Shown: positions 22,221-35,600, numbered from the stretch's first letter. The stretch is 64,000 nucleotides of DNA from Paroedura picta (GCF_049243985.1 NC_135378.1:41016941-41080940); one strand, 5' to 3'. Made by a program: numbers and translations. The notes: generated by a model not told the origin, from the sequence alone.

Positions 22221-23382
22221 ATAGGGCTGTCAAGCCTCCACTCCTGTTGTACAAAATGGGGATAACAATAGGGACATATCTGTCAAACAGCTGATTTCTC
22301 CGTTCGTAGTTGTAGGAAATGTTTTCATAGTGCAGTTCTTAAATCTCAAAAACATAACATTTTCCCATAGACCTTTTCCGCAGTTGTTACTTGCTGGCAT
22401 GTTCTTCCCGCATTGACTTCTGGATGCCAACCCCAATTTTGCACCTGGCATTCTACATTTATGGGTTTCTCTGACACCGTCCAGGTGTCTGTTCGCGGCT
22501 TGCATTTTCCACTTCCATTGGGATGATAGGCTTTCCTGGCTCCTGCCTCGCCTCCCTTACCTTAAAAAAAATTGAAGAATGTGCAATGATGTGATGGCAT
22601 AACTCCCACCCAGCCACACACACAGTTGTTCTTGTGTCTTGCTCTCATCACCAACCTCCCTCCTTCCCATGGGAAAAGTTCCCAGGAGCGCCCCTTTTCC
22701 ATATGCTTCCCAAACCTTCTTGAGAGCAATGCAAATTAAAAGACAACTTGGGAAAAATGGTGCCTGCTTGCACCTTTGTTTTGAGTGCGCCACTTAAGGC
22801 AAGCATCCTGTGTTGTCCATTTTCCCCTTTCTCTTCCACATATAGTGCATGCTTTAAAAAAAGTCATCACCTTAAGATGCTCCTATGTTGTAAAACAGAA
22901 GAGTTTTTTTTGTACTGGGGGGGGGGACCTTGGGAGGCTGCTGGATGAAATTCACAAAGTCTATAGCCTCGGTGTTTGAAACTGACCACAGCTCCCTTTC
23001 CCTTCATGACATTGAGGAAGAGTGTTCTGTTGAACATTCAGTCTTGCTGGAGGGGGAGACGGGTAGGTGGTGTGCGTTGTGCTACTTTGGAACTGCGTTT
23101 TAATGCAATTCTGTTCAAAATCTAAAAAAAGAATAGTGGGAAAGCAGGCAGAGACAAAGCATTTGTTGGATCACAAATGTCATCATTTTGAGGCGGAAAA
23201 GAGTGGAGGAAGCTAATGTGAATATTCAGCTTCCACTTTAGGTTATTGCGAATTCCTTCCTAGGGGAGGGGGGGGGGGAGATTGTTTTCTCAGGATTCAC
23301 AAAGTGTGCAGCAAACGGAGCATTCGGCACTGCACCTGAATCAGGAGAGTTTAGTGTGCAAGTGATGAAATTCCTTGGAACT
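22221..23382. other. Intergenic DNA, nothing firmly identified
   Basis: Moderately GC sequence with words CCTTTTCCGCAG (about 22372) and GCGGAAAAGAG (about 23193) in inverted orientation, which might be ends of an old DNA element. Flanking duplications are not convincing. A G9-10 run is near 22919 and another near 23268. No gene is recognised. Confidence 0.4.
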
Positions 23383-23753
23383 TTAGGGGGCCGTTTTGGC
23401 TGTTTTGGCCTTTTGGGAGGGTGGGGGGTGGCAGGCGGCTTCCTCTCGCCCCAGGACGAGAGGAGGCCATTTTGGCTTTTGGGGAGGGCGGCAGCCGGCC
23501 TCCTCTTGCCACAGGGAGCGGCTTTGCCGCTCCCGGGGCGAGAGGAGGCCGTTTTGGCCTTCGGGGAGGGGGGGTGCTGCAGCTGGCCTCCTCTCGCCGC
23601 CTTTGCCGCTCCCGAGGCAACAGAACAGTGTTCTCTCTGACTTCTCTCGGCCCCGGGAACGGCCTCGCCGCGGTGAGGCCGCTCCCGGCGCCGAGAGAAG
23701 ACAGACTCCTAGCGCCCATTTTATTCAGACATAAAATGGGCTTTATTTCTAGT
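23383..23753 (+). mobile_element. Helitron-like nonautonomous element
   Basis: The right end has stem GCCCATTTTAT (23714-23724) / ATAAAATGGGC (23731-23741), 7 bases of AT-rich sequence, then CTAGT (23749-23753) followed by T. This is the Helitron 3' layout (subterminal hairpin, terminal CTRRT, insertion next to T). The body has three ~80-bp tandem units starting at GCC.TTTTGGC (about 23388, 23467, 23549), each followed by CCTCCTCTCGCC, plus further palindromes such as GGGAGCGGC/GCCGCTCCC. The 5' end is not defined. No Rep/helicase coding is present. Confidence 0.55.
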
Positions 23754-25448
23754 TCAGAAATAAGAGTTCTTCTTGCAGTGATGGAATATGCAAGATCTGC
23801 AGTGTGCATGACTGAATAGAATATGAACAGTGTCCTGCAGGGAGCATTGGAGGAGATGTGTATTTAGCAAAGTTAGATTAAGAACTTTTAAATATGTTTT
23901 CAAATAATCTCCCCCTGTGTTTAATCATTTACTCATTTGGATCTGTCCTGCTTCTTTGAGCATACTTTCTTCCTGATTGCTTCCAGAAAAGAGTGAATTA
24001 ATGCAGAACAATCTTTTCTCCTCTTTCTATACAAAGCTTGTTCCTTCTCACAATAAAACTTTCTATTCTTTTAAGAAACCCCCCCTCTTTATTTACCCCC
24101 CCCCCATTTTAACTCTGCCAACATACAGTAGGGTTGCCAACCGCCTAGACAAAAACCGTCCTATTCTGTTATTGGGATGTTATTTACCAGGTGATAGTAC
24201 TTACCCCGAGTCATGAAAAGTGTTAGCAGCCCATTTCCACATACTAAGCCTCTATTAAAGGAACAGGATTCTCTTCTTCAGGACTGTTAGCAGCCCTGCT
24301 TTAAAGAAACAGAACTACTATAAATCTTCAGAAATTTTCAGGTTTTAAATAGGTAATCCATTGGATGCCACATGATAAGATAATAAAAAAATACTTAGTG
24401 AAATATCTGTCACTCTGGAAAATACCATCCCTTTTTCCCTGACGATTTAAGCAAAACTGGCAACGCTGGCTTGGAACATATTATACATTTTCCTAAGGGT
24501 AAACATCCTGTGGTCTGTGCAGTGTCAGATAACAATATACCAAATATAATCCAAGAGCTTATCATATTTCAAATGTGTAACTAGCTACAAAATAACTTCT
24601 ATTTATTCTAAATTACTACTACCTTCATAGATGTCCACCACATGGGAGCAATGGCATATGGCTGTAAGTATGGGTTATAACTGAGTAATATCTGGTTTTC
24701 CATCACTCCTGGCCTCCACTTTCTGCTATGTTTAGCTGCATTCACACCCTTCACAACCTGCAAGACCATCTACCGCCATATATGGTCCTTTCCTTATAAT
24801 AAGGGTTTAATATGTTAAAATGAGCAGCTGAACCTTTTCATGGCATGGAAGTCCATTACACCCCTCTCACAAAAGGTCCCCCCCCCGGCAATTGGCAATC
24901 ATTGTATTTGCCTACATTCACCCCTCCCCACCACCAACAGTGAGTGTTTCAGTCAAAACAAGTAAGTAGGATGGACTGTTTTATAGCCAACTTAATCTCC
25001 CACTCCCCCATGACCTTGTACCTTACAGGACTCTCCTCAAATTTCCATGTAGGTAAGTCTGTTTGGTTGCTAACCCTTTTGATCTGGCAGCAAAGGAATG
25101 CTTGTCAGCTAGAGCTTTGGTATGAAATTATGAAAACAGCTGTGAGAACAGATTGGCCTATTGACTGATCATATCACAAATACACTGCCCCCATGGCAGC
25201 CAACTTTTAAGTGGCTTCCCCCTGTGCAGTTCCCTGAAGTAAAAGGCATTGTGGGGAATTCTCTGTGCCAGGTAAAAGGATTCAGGTTACTCAGATTTTT
25301 CCTACTCTTCAGCCTTTCAGCTATGCTTCCTGTCTATAACAGCAGAATGGATGTGCAAGCAGACTCCTCATGCTTGCAGATATATGGAATGTGGTTTTAG
25401 AAAGTTACTAGTAAGGGATATCTGTTTTTCTACGATTTATTACTCTGC
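23754..25448. other. Intergenic DNA, nothing identified
   Basis: AT-rich sequence with several C-runs (24079, 24100, 24881) and a short GGGTTGCCAACC word near 24131, related to the repeat at 62027. No exon is recognised. Confidence 0.45.
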
Positions 25449-25498
25449 TAAGGGTCAGACATGACTCGGTGCTTGCACAGGGGATACCTTTACCTTTA
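25449..25498 (+). mobile_element. Sauria-type SINE, 3' end only
   Basis: AAGGGTCAGACATGACTCGG TGCTTGCACAGGGG followed by ATACCTTTACCTTT is the 3' terminus of the SINE at 37162-37446. The rest is missing. Confidence 0.75.
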
Positions 25499-25515
25499 AG
25501 AGCATTATATGTAGT

Positions 25516-25977
25516 TGTTGTTATGTGCGAAGTCGTGTCCGACCCATCGCGACCCCATGAACAATGATCCTCCAGGCCTTCCTGTCCTCTACCATTCCCC
25601 GGAGTCCATTTAAGTTTGCACCTACTGCTTCAGTGACTCCATCCAGCCACCTCATTCTCTGTCGTCCTCTTCTTCTTTTGCCCTCGATCGCTCCCAGCAT
25701 TAGGCTCTTCTCCAGGGAGTCCTTCCTTCTCATGAGGTGGCCAAAGTATTTGAGTTTCGTCTTCAGGATCTGGCCTTCTAAAGAGCAGTCAGGGTTGATC
25801 TCTAGGACTGACCGGTTTGTTCGCCTTGCAGTCCAAGGGACTCGCAAGAGTCTTCTCCAGCACCAGAGTTCAAAAGCCTCAATTCTTTGACGCTCGGCCT
25901 TCCTTATGGTCCAACTTTCGCAGCCATACATTGCAACTGGGAAGACCATAGCCTTGACTAAACGCACTTTTGTTGGC
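25516..25977 (-). mobile_element. BovB (RTE) LINE, reverse transcriptase C-terminal part
   Basis: A nearly intact 148-codon minus-strand frame (25967-25521) reads MRLVKAMVFPVAMYGCESWT, then FELWCWRRLLRVPW, YFGHLMRRKDSLEKSLMLG and RRRGRQRMRWLDGVTEAVGA. It ends in RKAWRIIVHGVAMGRTRLRT. This is the C-terminal region of BovB reverse transcriptase, family-wide conserved with ruminant BovB. An 11-bp duplication TTATATGTAGT flanks it (25505-25515 and 25978-25988), proving a 5'-truncated retrotransposition. The open frame implies a fairly recent insertion, but this is not a host gene. Confidence 0.92.
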
Positions 25978-26439
25978 TTATATGTAGTAGTTTTATATAC
26001 AACTCAGTGAAAACAAAAAAAATCAGAGAAATTATCATTCTGGGATCTTCTTTGAGGCATAAGAGTCCTCAAAGTAGGAATCTCACCAACATTAGGACAA
26101 GACACGTTACATTACTAAAGTGGCTGAAGTAGTGAGATTTCCAACTCCAATGCCCACCCTCGAGCCTGCCTCCCTCTCTCTTCACCTGGAACGGGACTGT
26201 CGTCTTTTTTTTTGGGGGGGGGGGACTGCCAGGACCAACAAATAGGTGCACAATCGCCCAGGCAGAGCAAAAAATAGCAGCCCAGTTTGCTCAGTAAGCA
26301 TGCCTACCAGTTTGCTCAGTGGGCATGCCTGTCCCCCCCCCAAAAAAAACAAACAAGCAAAAAAATCACCCCCCAAATGTTTTAAAAAAGCATCCTTGGA
26401 TAGGTCAGCAAGGATAGGTCAGGAACTTGGGCATGATCC

Positions 26440-26790
26440 TTGATGCTTCCTTAACCATGGAAGGTCAAGTCATAAAAGTAGCCCTACTGGCATTTTTCCA
26501 TCTCTGCCAAGCTACTAGTGCCCTATTTGGCCCCTGAGCACTTTGCCACAGAGGCCTATGCAATAGTCACCTCTGGGCTGGATTACTGTAACTGGATTAC
26601 TCTATGCAGACCTTCCCTTATCTCTGCTCTGGAAATTACAACTGGTCTAAAGAGCATCAGAGCATCAAAGGAACTTAAACTGTTCCGTAGGGCCTGCAGA
26701 ACGGAGCTTTTCTGCCAGGCTTTTGGCTGAAGACCAATTATGGAGGGCCTCCAACAGCTCATATCCATCCCTGTCAGGTAGCCCCACTGC
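26440..26790 (+). mobile_element. CR1/L2-superfamily LINE fragment
   Basis: It contains the diagnostic RT-tail words GTCACCTCTGGGCTGGATTA CTGTAACTGG and TCTGGAAATTACAACTGGTC, also present at 33541-33615. It then has AGGGCCTGCAGAACGGAGCT, as in the LINE C-terminal RACRTELF motif. Decayed and truncated. Confidence 0.65.
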
Positions 26791-29439
26791 CCCCAGTCTC
26801 ACAGTCTCAATTGTTGCAGTTGCTCATGTTTCTAAGTTAAGTTGCTGCTGCCTATTAACTGAAATGTTAGCGTAGCTTTCTTACAGTCAGTGGCTTCAAA
26901 TTATAGGGAGTTGATTCAGTTCTTGGAGAAAGTATCATCTGAGAGAAGGGATCCTGGGGCGAAAGCAGATGGATATGCACAAAGCTTCTTCAGATTTGCT
27001 TCTCACTTATTGCTACCATTAATGATGCTTGTGTTTGGTCATTTGGGCACAATAAACACGGCTCTTCAAAAGAGTAATCTACAGTTCCATCAAGCAGAAC
27101 TTCTTGCTTCTGCAAAGGAGAGTACAAAGCAACTGTGGAACAGCTTTGAATAGTTCTGGATCCAGACTGTCATGGCAGCAAAAAGAATTGATTTAAAGAG
27201 TCCTACTGTTCCTAGGTGCAGAAAGCCTGCACGGCATATTGATGCTGGGTGTGATCCTCACCAGTTACTATTCCCTAAGGATTCCTACAGGAATATATTT
27301 TATGAAATTATTTATGTCTACAGCAGTTTACACAATCACTTTTCCTCAGATGATTCCCAACATATGCATAAAGTTGAAAATTTTGCTGTAAGAGAAGATA
27401 CATTCTAAACTTTTACAAATCTGACTTATTTGCTGCCCGACTACAACTTCATCTGGACATATTTTTTTATATTGCAAGGGAGTGGAATGTTAACTTTTAG
27501 TTCTTCATGATGTCATTGATCTGTTCAGTGGAGAACAAGGAAAATGAGTAAACTACTATCAGAATAGGCCTTATCATACTTGTTTCTTCCTGCACCTCAG
27601 AAAGGTCATTCTCATGTCTTTGTAAAATAAAAACCTTTCTAAGGTCTTTCATGGCATAAACATCTCTTAGGAAATTTATCCTAATTCTATAGCTAATGAG
27701 CTCATTCAAAGAACATCAATTAGAATCAACACATTCAGTGTCATTTTAGTACAGTTAAGTGAGTTGTACTTAGGGCAATCTGTGTAGGGGAATGGATGGA
27801 TAGATGGGATATAGCAGGAGAGGATCCTTCTGAGAGCTGGATAAGGGCTAATAGGGGATTAGGAGAATATTTTATTGTACTGTGATTTTTAAAATGTAAA
27901 TAAATAATTTGTGTTGTTAATTATAATTTAAAGTTATATTTTAGCTATCTGAAGATCATTTGTTGAAGCCAAATGTGTTTTATAAGTTGAATCTAGAAAG
28001 CAGAAATTAACTATACACAGGAATGCAGTAATTTCCCATAAGATGATTTATGTTAATTTAGTAATAACTTGTCCTGAATGTCTTTGTTTTTAAGGTGGAC
28101 TTTTAAAACAGTGTGCTAAGAAAGGAAGGTATAGCAAAGCCTAGATGGCATAACTGAGTGTTATTTGGAGTCGTGACTATGCACACTTCTGAATTGCCTC
28201 AAAATATGCATGGACTCACAGGATATGAGTTTAAAGTGAGATGGATAGCTACAAGTACTCTGAACTCTGTACATTCCTTGCCTAAATCCCGCATAGTCCT
28301 ACCTCTATAGGCCCCTCCCTGTGATGTCACTGGCTTCTCCCTATGATGCCAGTGGGCCTCTGCCCCCCCCCCCAGAGAAAAATCTCTGTCTGGCACTTAT
28401 GTTAATGTTTCGTGGAAGTTTCAGTGTTTGTATCCAGTCCAATGAAAGTTAAGCACATCTAAACATTTAAGTACAATTGATATTAATGGAGTGCAGTCAC
28501 ACCTAATTTTCTATATACTGCCTCATGCCTGTTCTCAGCCCAGCAACTCTCACTCGTGTACAGAGGTCCTTCTCTTGGCATGGCTTCCCCCTTCACCTCA
28601 GATCTGTAGAGCTGACCTGCCACATTCCTTCACACTTGTGGATTATCTCGTCTGATCAGATGGATTCTTGCCTGACAAGGTGATTTGATGGTGCATCTAA
28701 ACGTTTGAGCCCCTGTGGATCTTCCAGTGATAAACTGTCCTCTCAGTCAAGAGAAGTTTTATATACCTGAATACATGTTCAAGATGATTATCTAGGTTCA
28801 GACCTTAACAATACTATTGTAAACATAATAACATCCCTGGCATCCCTGAAGTACCAGTCCTAATAAAATAATATAAGTATTTCTGTTTTATTAGATTAAG
28901 TATCTTTCTTTTAACCTGCCAACAAAGCCACATAAATTAGATGATACCCAAATCATGACACATAACTGTATGGTAGATTGCTGAAATCTGTGGATAGCTT
29001 CACCCTGGCGTATTCATTTTTAAAATAAAGTGATATTCTTAAAGTCTCCCCCCCCCCCAGTTTCCTACCTTCTATTCTTTTGTAGGTATTAGAATATTCC
29101 ATTTCAGCAGTTTAAATATGAGATCCAAGAGAGTTACACAAAAATACCTCAACATAAAAGGAAATATAATCAGGATAAATCAATAACCTTCAGATCTGCA
29201 AGAAGTTGGTAGGAATATTAAGAGTAAGTGAAGAAGCTGTAAATAATACATTTGATAATCATTCTTTAACTAGGTGCAAAACTGCAGTAATTACACACAA
29301 TTGATATATGAGCTGTGAAATGAAACAGACCTTTTAATATGGAGTGTTGTAATCCAAAGTGTTTAAAACTGTGATTGTAGATGTTCTGCTGTAGTTGAAT
29401 ACCATCAGGCTAGCAGGAGCTCAAGTGAACTCAGTGCTA
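26791..29439. other. Intergenic DNA between SPCS3 and ASB5, nothing identified
   Basis: AT-rich, low in recognisable repeats, with C-runs near 28361 and 29047. Being upstream of ASB5 it may hold enhancers, but no element can be claimed from sequence alone. Confidence 0.4.
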
Positions 29440-29607
29440 TGTACAGTATAAATAATCCCCATATTTTGAGCAGCAAGCATCATGACCAGCTGATATTTTC
29501 TTTCACCAGGACCAGCTGTTCCCTAGGAGTGTCTGGCTGGAGCCATCGGATCTTATCAACACAGTTCAGAGCTTTATCTAAACACCGACAAAGCCTCTGG
29601 TGCAGCA
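29440..29607 (+). promoter_or_regulatory. ASB5: ASB5 proximal promoter/5' UTR with TATA-like box and E-boxes
   Basis: TATAAATA at 29447-29454 lies about 160 bp before the start codon, in non-CpG-rich DNA. Two CAGCTG E-boxes sit at 29487-29492 and 29513-29518, the form favoured by myogenic bHLH factors. ASB5 is known mainly as a skeletal-muscle and growth-associated gene. A link between E-boxes and muscle expression is inference. Confidence 0.4.
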
Positions 29608-32600
29608 ATGACTGTCGTAGAGGAAAACCGTCCTTTTGCCCAACAATTATCCAATGTCTACTTTACAATACTTTCACTTTTCTGTTTTAAGCTGTTTGTG
29701 AAAATCAGCCTTGCAATACTCAGTCACTTCTACATTGTAAAAGGGAACAAAAAGGAGGCTGCAAGGATAGCTGCTGAGTTTTATGGAATTCCTCAAGGAC
29801 AAGGTAAGTAACCTCTGCTTTATTGCATTATTGTTCCTTTATGTTATTGATCTATTAATTTTAAATTGTTCTTTCAAAGGCAAATCAGTCTCAGTTTTCT
29901 TACTCTCCATGCCGATTACTTTTTATTGCATACACGTGAAACTAGAATTGAGGAGACACAAGTTCCAGTTCCCATTTGGCCATGAATCTCATTGGGTGAC
30001 TTAAGCGGAAGTCCAGTGGCACCTTCAATGCTAGAAGCATTTTAGTATGACCTTTCATGAATCTTAAATGGCTTAAGTGAGACTTCAATGGGCCAGTCAG
30101 ACTCGTTCTCAGGGCTTCCAAGGGCGAGGACTAAGGACTATAAAACAGGGCAAGTCAAATGAAGTTTGGATTGTACCTTGATGGTACAGGGACACTTGGA
30201 AAGAATCTATATGTAGTGGCCCATTGTGACTCTTGATAACCTGGAGGAGCGAGAACCATTATACCATTATACTCCATGAAAAATAGGTGGAAGAAAAATC
30301 TAACCGATTTTTCTTTTTAATGGGTAGTCCTAATGATTACCCATGTCAAGGAAACTCTAAAACATGAGTAATTCTGGTAGAATATGCTGAATTAAATTTT
30401 TGAAATCGTATCTTTTGTTTGCTTTTGAATTTTACAAAACTACATTTAGGAAAAAGTCCAGAAAAGTGCATTTATACAATTATCTCCACACAGTAATACT
30501 GGTTGATGTTCATACAGCTTCTGTAGTGTATTAAAGCTGTCATGTATATGCTCTCATTTTCCAGGATTGTAACCACAGTTGTCCAGAGTCATCTAAACCT
30601 AAATGGAATGGAACCTGACTGTTAATGATTTCTGAAAATCGTAAAATAAGTCATTTGGTATTAAAATTTCAGACATTTGTATTACAAAAAGAGAACAAAT
30701 GTTGTACAACAGCTCAAAAATGTAAATGTATGTAAAAAGCCAAAATGCTTCAAGCAATATTAGAAGTGCCAGAATCACTAAGTTCATATTTTGATTTTCT
30801 TAAGCCTCAGTGAGCAAAAACTTCACACTTGGTAAGCAGTAATTAAATGAAAATAAGTGAATGGAAACATCTAGCACTATTTGTGTCATCGGAGGCCATG
30901 AACTGAAAACAGATAGGCACATTGTTTCCCATTAAAACATGTATAACCACCAGATTGCTTCACCCCACGTGTAAATTCAGGTGTAGGTATTTGATCCCTG
31001 CTCTTGGCAAAGCAAGCAGCCAATATTATTCCTGGTTCCAAGGGCTTTGGAAGGATTGTTGAGCAGTTGTGATAGTGGCAGGTCCAGGAATAGGTAATTG
31101 GCTTCCCTTGGTATCACAGACATTGTCACAACCCTGGAGCATACCTCTCCACCATAAAAGTTTGAGACTTTTCACTAGCTATAATGCAAAGCAATACACA
31201 CAGAAGTAAACACCATTTGCTTGAGTGTGCCATTTCCTAATAAGTATTTACATAAGACTACAGCCTTAAGTCATTGCCACACATGACATTAATTTTGCCT
31301 TTGAGCCAGCATAGGGCTGGCATTGATGCACATCTGCCAAAGTCTCTGTGCCTCTTCTGGAGAGAGATTATTTTGAATTTTACATTTTTGCTATTTCATC
31401 CCCCAAATTCCCATTTTGGTTTTCTTCATCTATGCAAAGTAGTGATTATTCCATTTGATTCTATTTTCTATTTCCTTACACTTTTGAACTTTTTTCAGTG
31501 TGTGTGTGTGTGTGTGTGTGTGGTGAAAATTCTATGTATAAAGACCATATTATAATTGCATATAAAAACTGAGTGACATGCATGCACCTTACAAAAGTAT
31601 CTACAAACCTAACAACAAAAAGCAGAGAAGTGCAACTGTTGTCAAAACTAAAAACAAATAAAAGATGACAACAAAATAGGGCTATTTGCTTATTCCAAAC
31701 ACTAAGCTGCAATTTCCAACATCTAGGGATGTTTGGCAGTTTATAATTCATCATTAACTTGTCAGCAACTCCCACCACCAATATTTTCAATCACATCATT
31801 ATACCAAAGTCACTGAATTTTAGGAAGGCACACTTTTCAGGAAGAGCTTTAATCATTAATATGAAAAATACCTGTGATCCAGTGAAGCAATTATTTACAT
31901 ATTGTGAATTCCATCACTGTAAGTTATAGCACAATCTTTTCCTACTTGCTAGCAAAATACCTCAACTGTTTAGTGATGATGGGGGTGGGTATATAAATGG
32001 CAGTTTATTTATAGGTTTATTGGCTATGGGCTGAGAGGAGGATTCTGTCTCTTCTATCAATAATCTTGTCAGAGCATGGGCTTTTTGAAGAAAAATTTCC
32101 TAGAAGGAAATTGATTCATTGTTGTTTGTGTGAAACGTTTAACATTTACTAAAGAAAATGTTCCATCTTCAAATTTAGCCAAATGATGATTGCTGAGTGT
32201 TATACTGAAATTAGACATTATAGAGGTGATTTTTTCTTCTCCCGAAGTTAGTAGATATTTGTCTTTCCAGTCTTGCAGAATCTAGAAATCATTGATGATC
32301 TGAGAGGAATCAGTGGCATGATACTTCAACATAACTCCAAACAGGCATTGAATCAAAGTTTGTCCAGCATAATCTATCCATACTTCTTCAAAACTATTAC
32401 ATAATTTCAGTCTAGACCACACCAAACTAGAGGAATATATGCATTGAAGAAATTGACTGCTCCAATTATATTGGCATATATTTCCACCATGTTAGTAGGG
32501 CCAATTAACATTCCACCCCATTCTGCATGCACACCCATGACTCCCTGAAGGATTGTATGCAGAAACACTCTTTCACACTTCTCTTAGTCCCTTTGGTGCA

Positions 32601-35600
32601 GGCCCAGCTAAAGAGAACATGAAAGAGTTGTACTTTGCTCTGTGCAGGCACCTGTCCTAGCATGAAATGGGAGATTGACACAGAGTTCTCTGAAACACTG
32701 GGGATTAAAATAGTGCTTCCAGTGTTCACTCATTAACATGTTCTAATCAGGCCAGATGGAAAACAGTACTGTAAAGAATGTTAGTATTATTAGTACAGAT
32801 ATGGCTGGTACAGATATGTCTTGGATCCATTCTGGTTTGGTTTCCAACCAGGCCATGGGATGGAAAAGGCTTTGGTTGCTCTTACAGATGACCTCTGGAG
32901 GCAGCTGAACCAGGACAGGTCAGTGCTGCTTGTGTTATTAAACCTCATTGTAGTGCTTGACACAATAGATCATCAGCTATTGGTTCACTGTCTTGTCAAC
33001 ATGGGGATATAAGGGTCAGCCTTGCAATGCCTGATCTCCTGTCTCTAAGGTTGAGGACAGAGTGTACCCATCAGAGAGGAACAGTCATGCTGCTGTTCAC
33101 ACCCTTGTGGGATACAACAAGGTGCAATTCTCTCCCCAGTGTTACTTAGCATCGATATGTGCTCTCTTGCACAGCTGGTCTAGGAATATGGGTGTCATCA
33201 GTATGCTGTTGATGAGCAGCTGGCTAGACACAACCCGAGCTTCATTAGCCCAATGTCTGGAGGCTATGACTAGATGGCTTTGGCAAGGCTGCCTGAGGCT
33301 TAATCCCTCAAAGATGGAGTTCCTGTGCTGAGGGAGAAAGGATAAGAAGAGGAAGCATGCCTCTTCTGTCTAGATGGAATGCAATTTTGTGCTTCGCCAG
33401 GAATCTGAAGGTAATCTTTGATGCCTTCCTTTCAGTGGAGGCTCAGGTCATGAATGCAGCCCACCAGGCATTTGACCATCTGCACCAAGCGAAGCCTACC
33501 TGGCCCTTGAAGACCTGGTCAGAGTGATCTATGCAACAGTCACCTCCGGTCTAGATTACTGTAACTCACTTTACATGGGCCTACCCTTGACTTTGATCTG
33601 GAAATTACAACTGATGCAAAAATTCAGCTGCATGGTTATTATGAGAACACCATGGAGAGCTCATATTCAACTTGCTCTCTGTTAACTGTATTGGTTGCCA
33701 CTTGCCAGTAGTGTTCCGGATCAAGTTCAAAGGGTACTAATTTTTGAGGCCTTATGTGGTCTGGGCCTTGAATATCTACTGGATCACCTCTCCCAGGATG
33801 TCCTCCAAAGAGCTTTATGTTTGGCAAATTTCAATTCATTGGCGATCTCTGGCCTCAGAGAGATCTTCCTGGCTTTGACCAAGGCTTTCTCAGCCTTGGC
33901 TCTCACCTGGTGGAATGAGTTACTTGTTGAGACTTGAGGCCCTGATGGAACAAAGAAAATTTCACAGGGCCTGTAAAATGGACCTCTTTCACCAGGCCTA
34001 TGGTTGAGTCCAGGATGAGGCAAGAACAACTATGGGCCTCCCTCCACCTTTCCCATTTCATGTCCTTTCTGTTACGCTTGCCCTCTCTTGCATTTTAGGA
34101 GATCCTCCCACCTTAAATAGAATTGCTAGTGAATCTATGGTGGTAGCAAAGTTGGTGCATGGTTAGATTTTAAAATGTTGTTTTAAATATGATTGTACTG
34201 TGGATATATGTTATAAACCACCCCAAGCCTGCTCGCAGGGAAGGGCAGTCTATACATTACAATATAAATATATAAAATAAAAAGATAGGATTGCCAGATT
34301 GCCTTAGAAACTGGTGGTGGGGATTTACTGGGTAGTGGGGGAACCTCACTAGCCGTACGCTGGCATCACTTCTGAGTGCACAGGGAGGGATGCCAGTGCG
34401 CTGGGATGCTGCTGATCCCCCCCCCCCCATGATGCCATATCACAACCACCATCCAGGAGAGCACCTACTGGGGGTGGGACATCCTCTGTCCTCAGTGGGG
34501 CTCTGTACACCTGGAGGTTGAAAGTGCCATCCTAAGCAGAATTACTCTTTTTAGAAGATTGATTTCAGACTTAGATGTGCCTGACGTTGCTTAGGATTGC
34601 ATTTTGAGGTTGAGAGGTTAGCTTGCCTAAAGCGATCTGGCAGAGATGAGGTCTGAACTAGGAATCCCCTAATTCTCCTGTCTGATTTTTTCCCCCTCCA
34701 CTATCGTGATGTTTCCTTTTGCTTGCAGGTCAGGAACAGGGTACTCTGATTCCAAATGTTAGCGTCACACAGCAGAGATGAGTGTATTCAACATCCATTT
34801 ATTAATAAGGAGATACAAGGATGGGAGCAACTGGTTTCAGAACAAAGGAGCTTATGCAGTACAGAATTCTAACAAACAAACAGAAAACTTAACAACAGAA
34901 ACCCCATCAGCCACACACATATGAGTGGGAGAATTGGACTTGTTATTAAGGTCTCCTGTACTCCTTTCAGTTTTCACATGAAACTGTAGAGCCCATTCCA
35001 CGTTGGTTTTCTCACATGATTCCTCCCTCAGATTATGTTTAACACCCTCAGATTTATGTTTAATGCTCAGACATAATGGAGGGACAGAGCTGGGCAAGTG
35101 ATGTCTTCTGATGCCCAGTAGTAATCTGCACACACACACACCCACACCCACATACACATACATTGTGTCCCTTCTTGCAGCCAAGGAAGATGGAGGGGGG
35201 GGGAGTAATGCTTTTCAGTACTGGGGCCTTCTGGGCCTAGCATAGTTGACAGGGTGAAAGGTGCCAGGCAATTCAGAAGAGCTGTAGCCTGCTCCATCAA
35301 CTTCTGCCAACTTCTGGTATTTTGAAGCAGGGAAAGACCTGCTGTTTGCTCCCCATCCCCTGCCAGAGAAGAACAGCAGCTGAAGAAGAAGTGCCACTGT
35401 TGCAGTCAGAAGAGCTGTAGATGGCTCTATCAGTGGGCTTCTCCACCACTGGTACTTTGAAGTAGGAAAGGGCCATTCCCTCTCCCTGATGGTGCTTCTG
35501 CATTGCTCTATTTGACCGTCCTCTTGCAGTGGCTCAACTCTGGTTACTGTCTTGGGGCATTGGTCTGTCTGGGACAACTCCATATATTTTCTTTCTACCA

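Noticed and set aside
22372-23203. Possible TIR element with CCTTTTCCGC / GCGGAAAAG ends
   Set aside because: The inverted match is only about 9-10 bases and the 8-bp flanks do not agree.
31476-31790. 104-codon minus-strand frame containing a run of HTHTHT
   Set aside because: Translation of the (GT)n microsatellite with no homologous domain.
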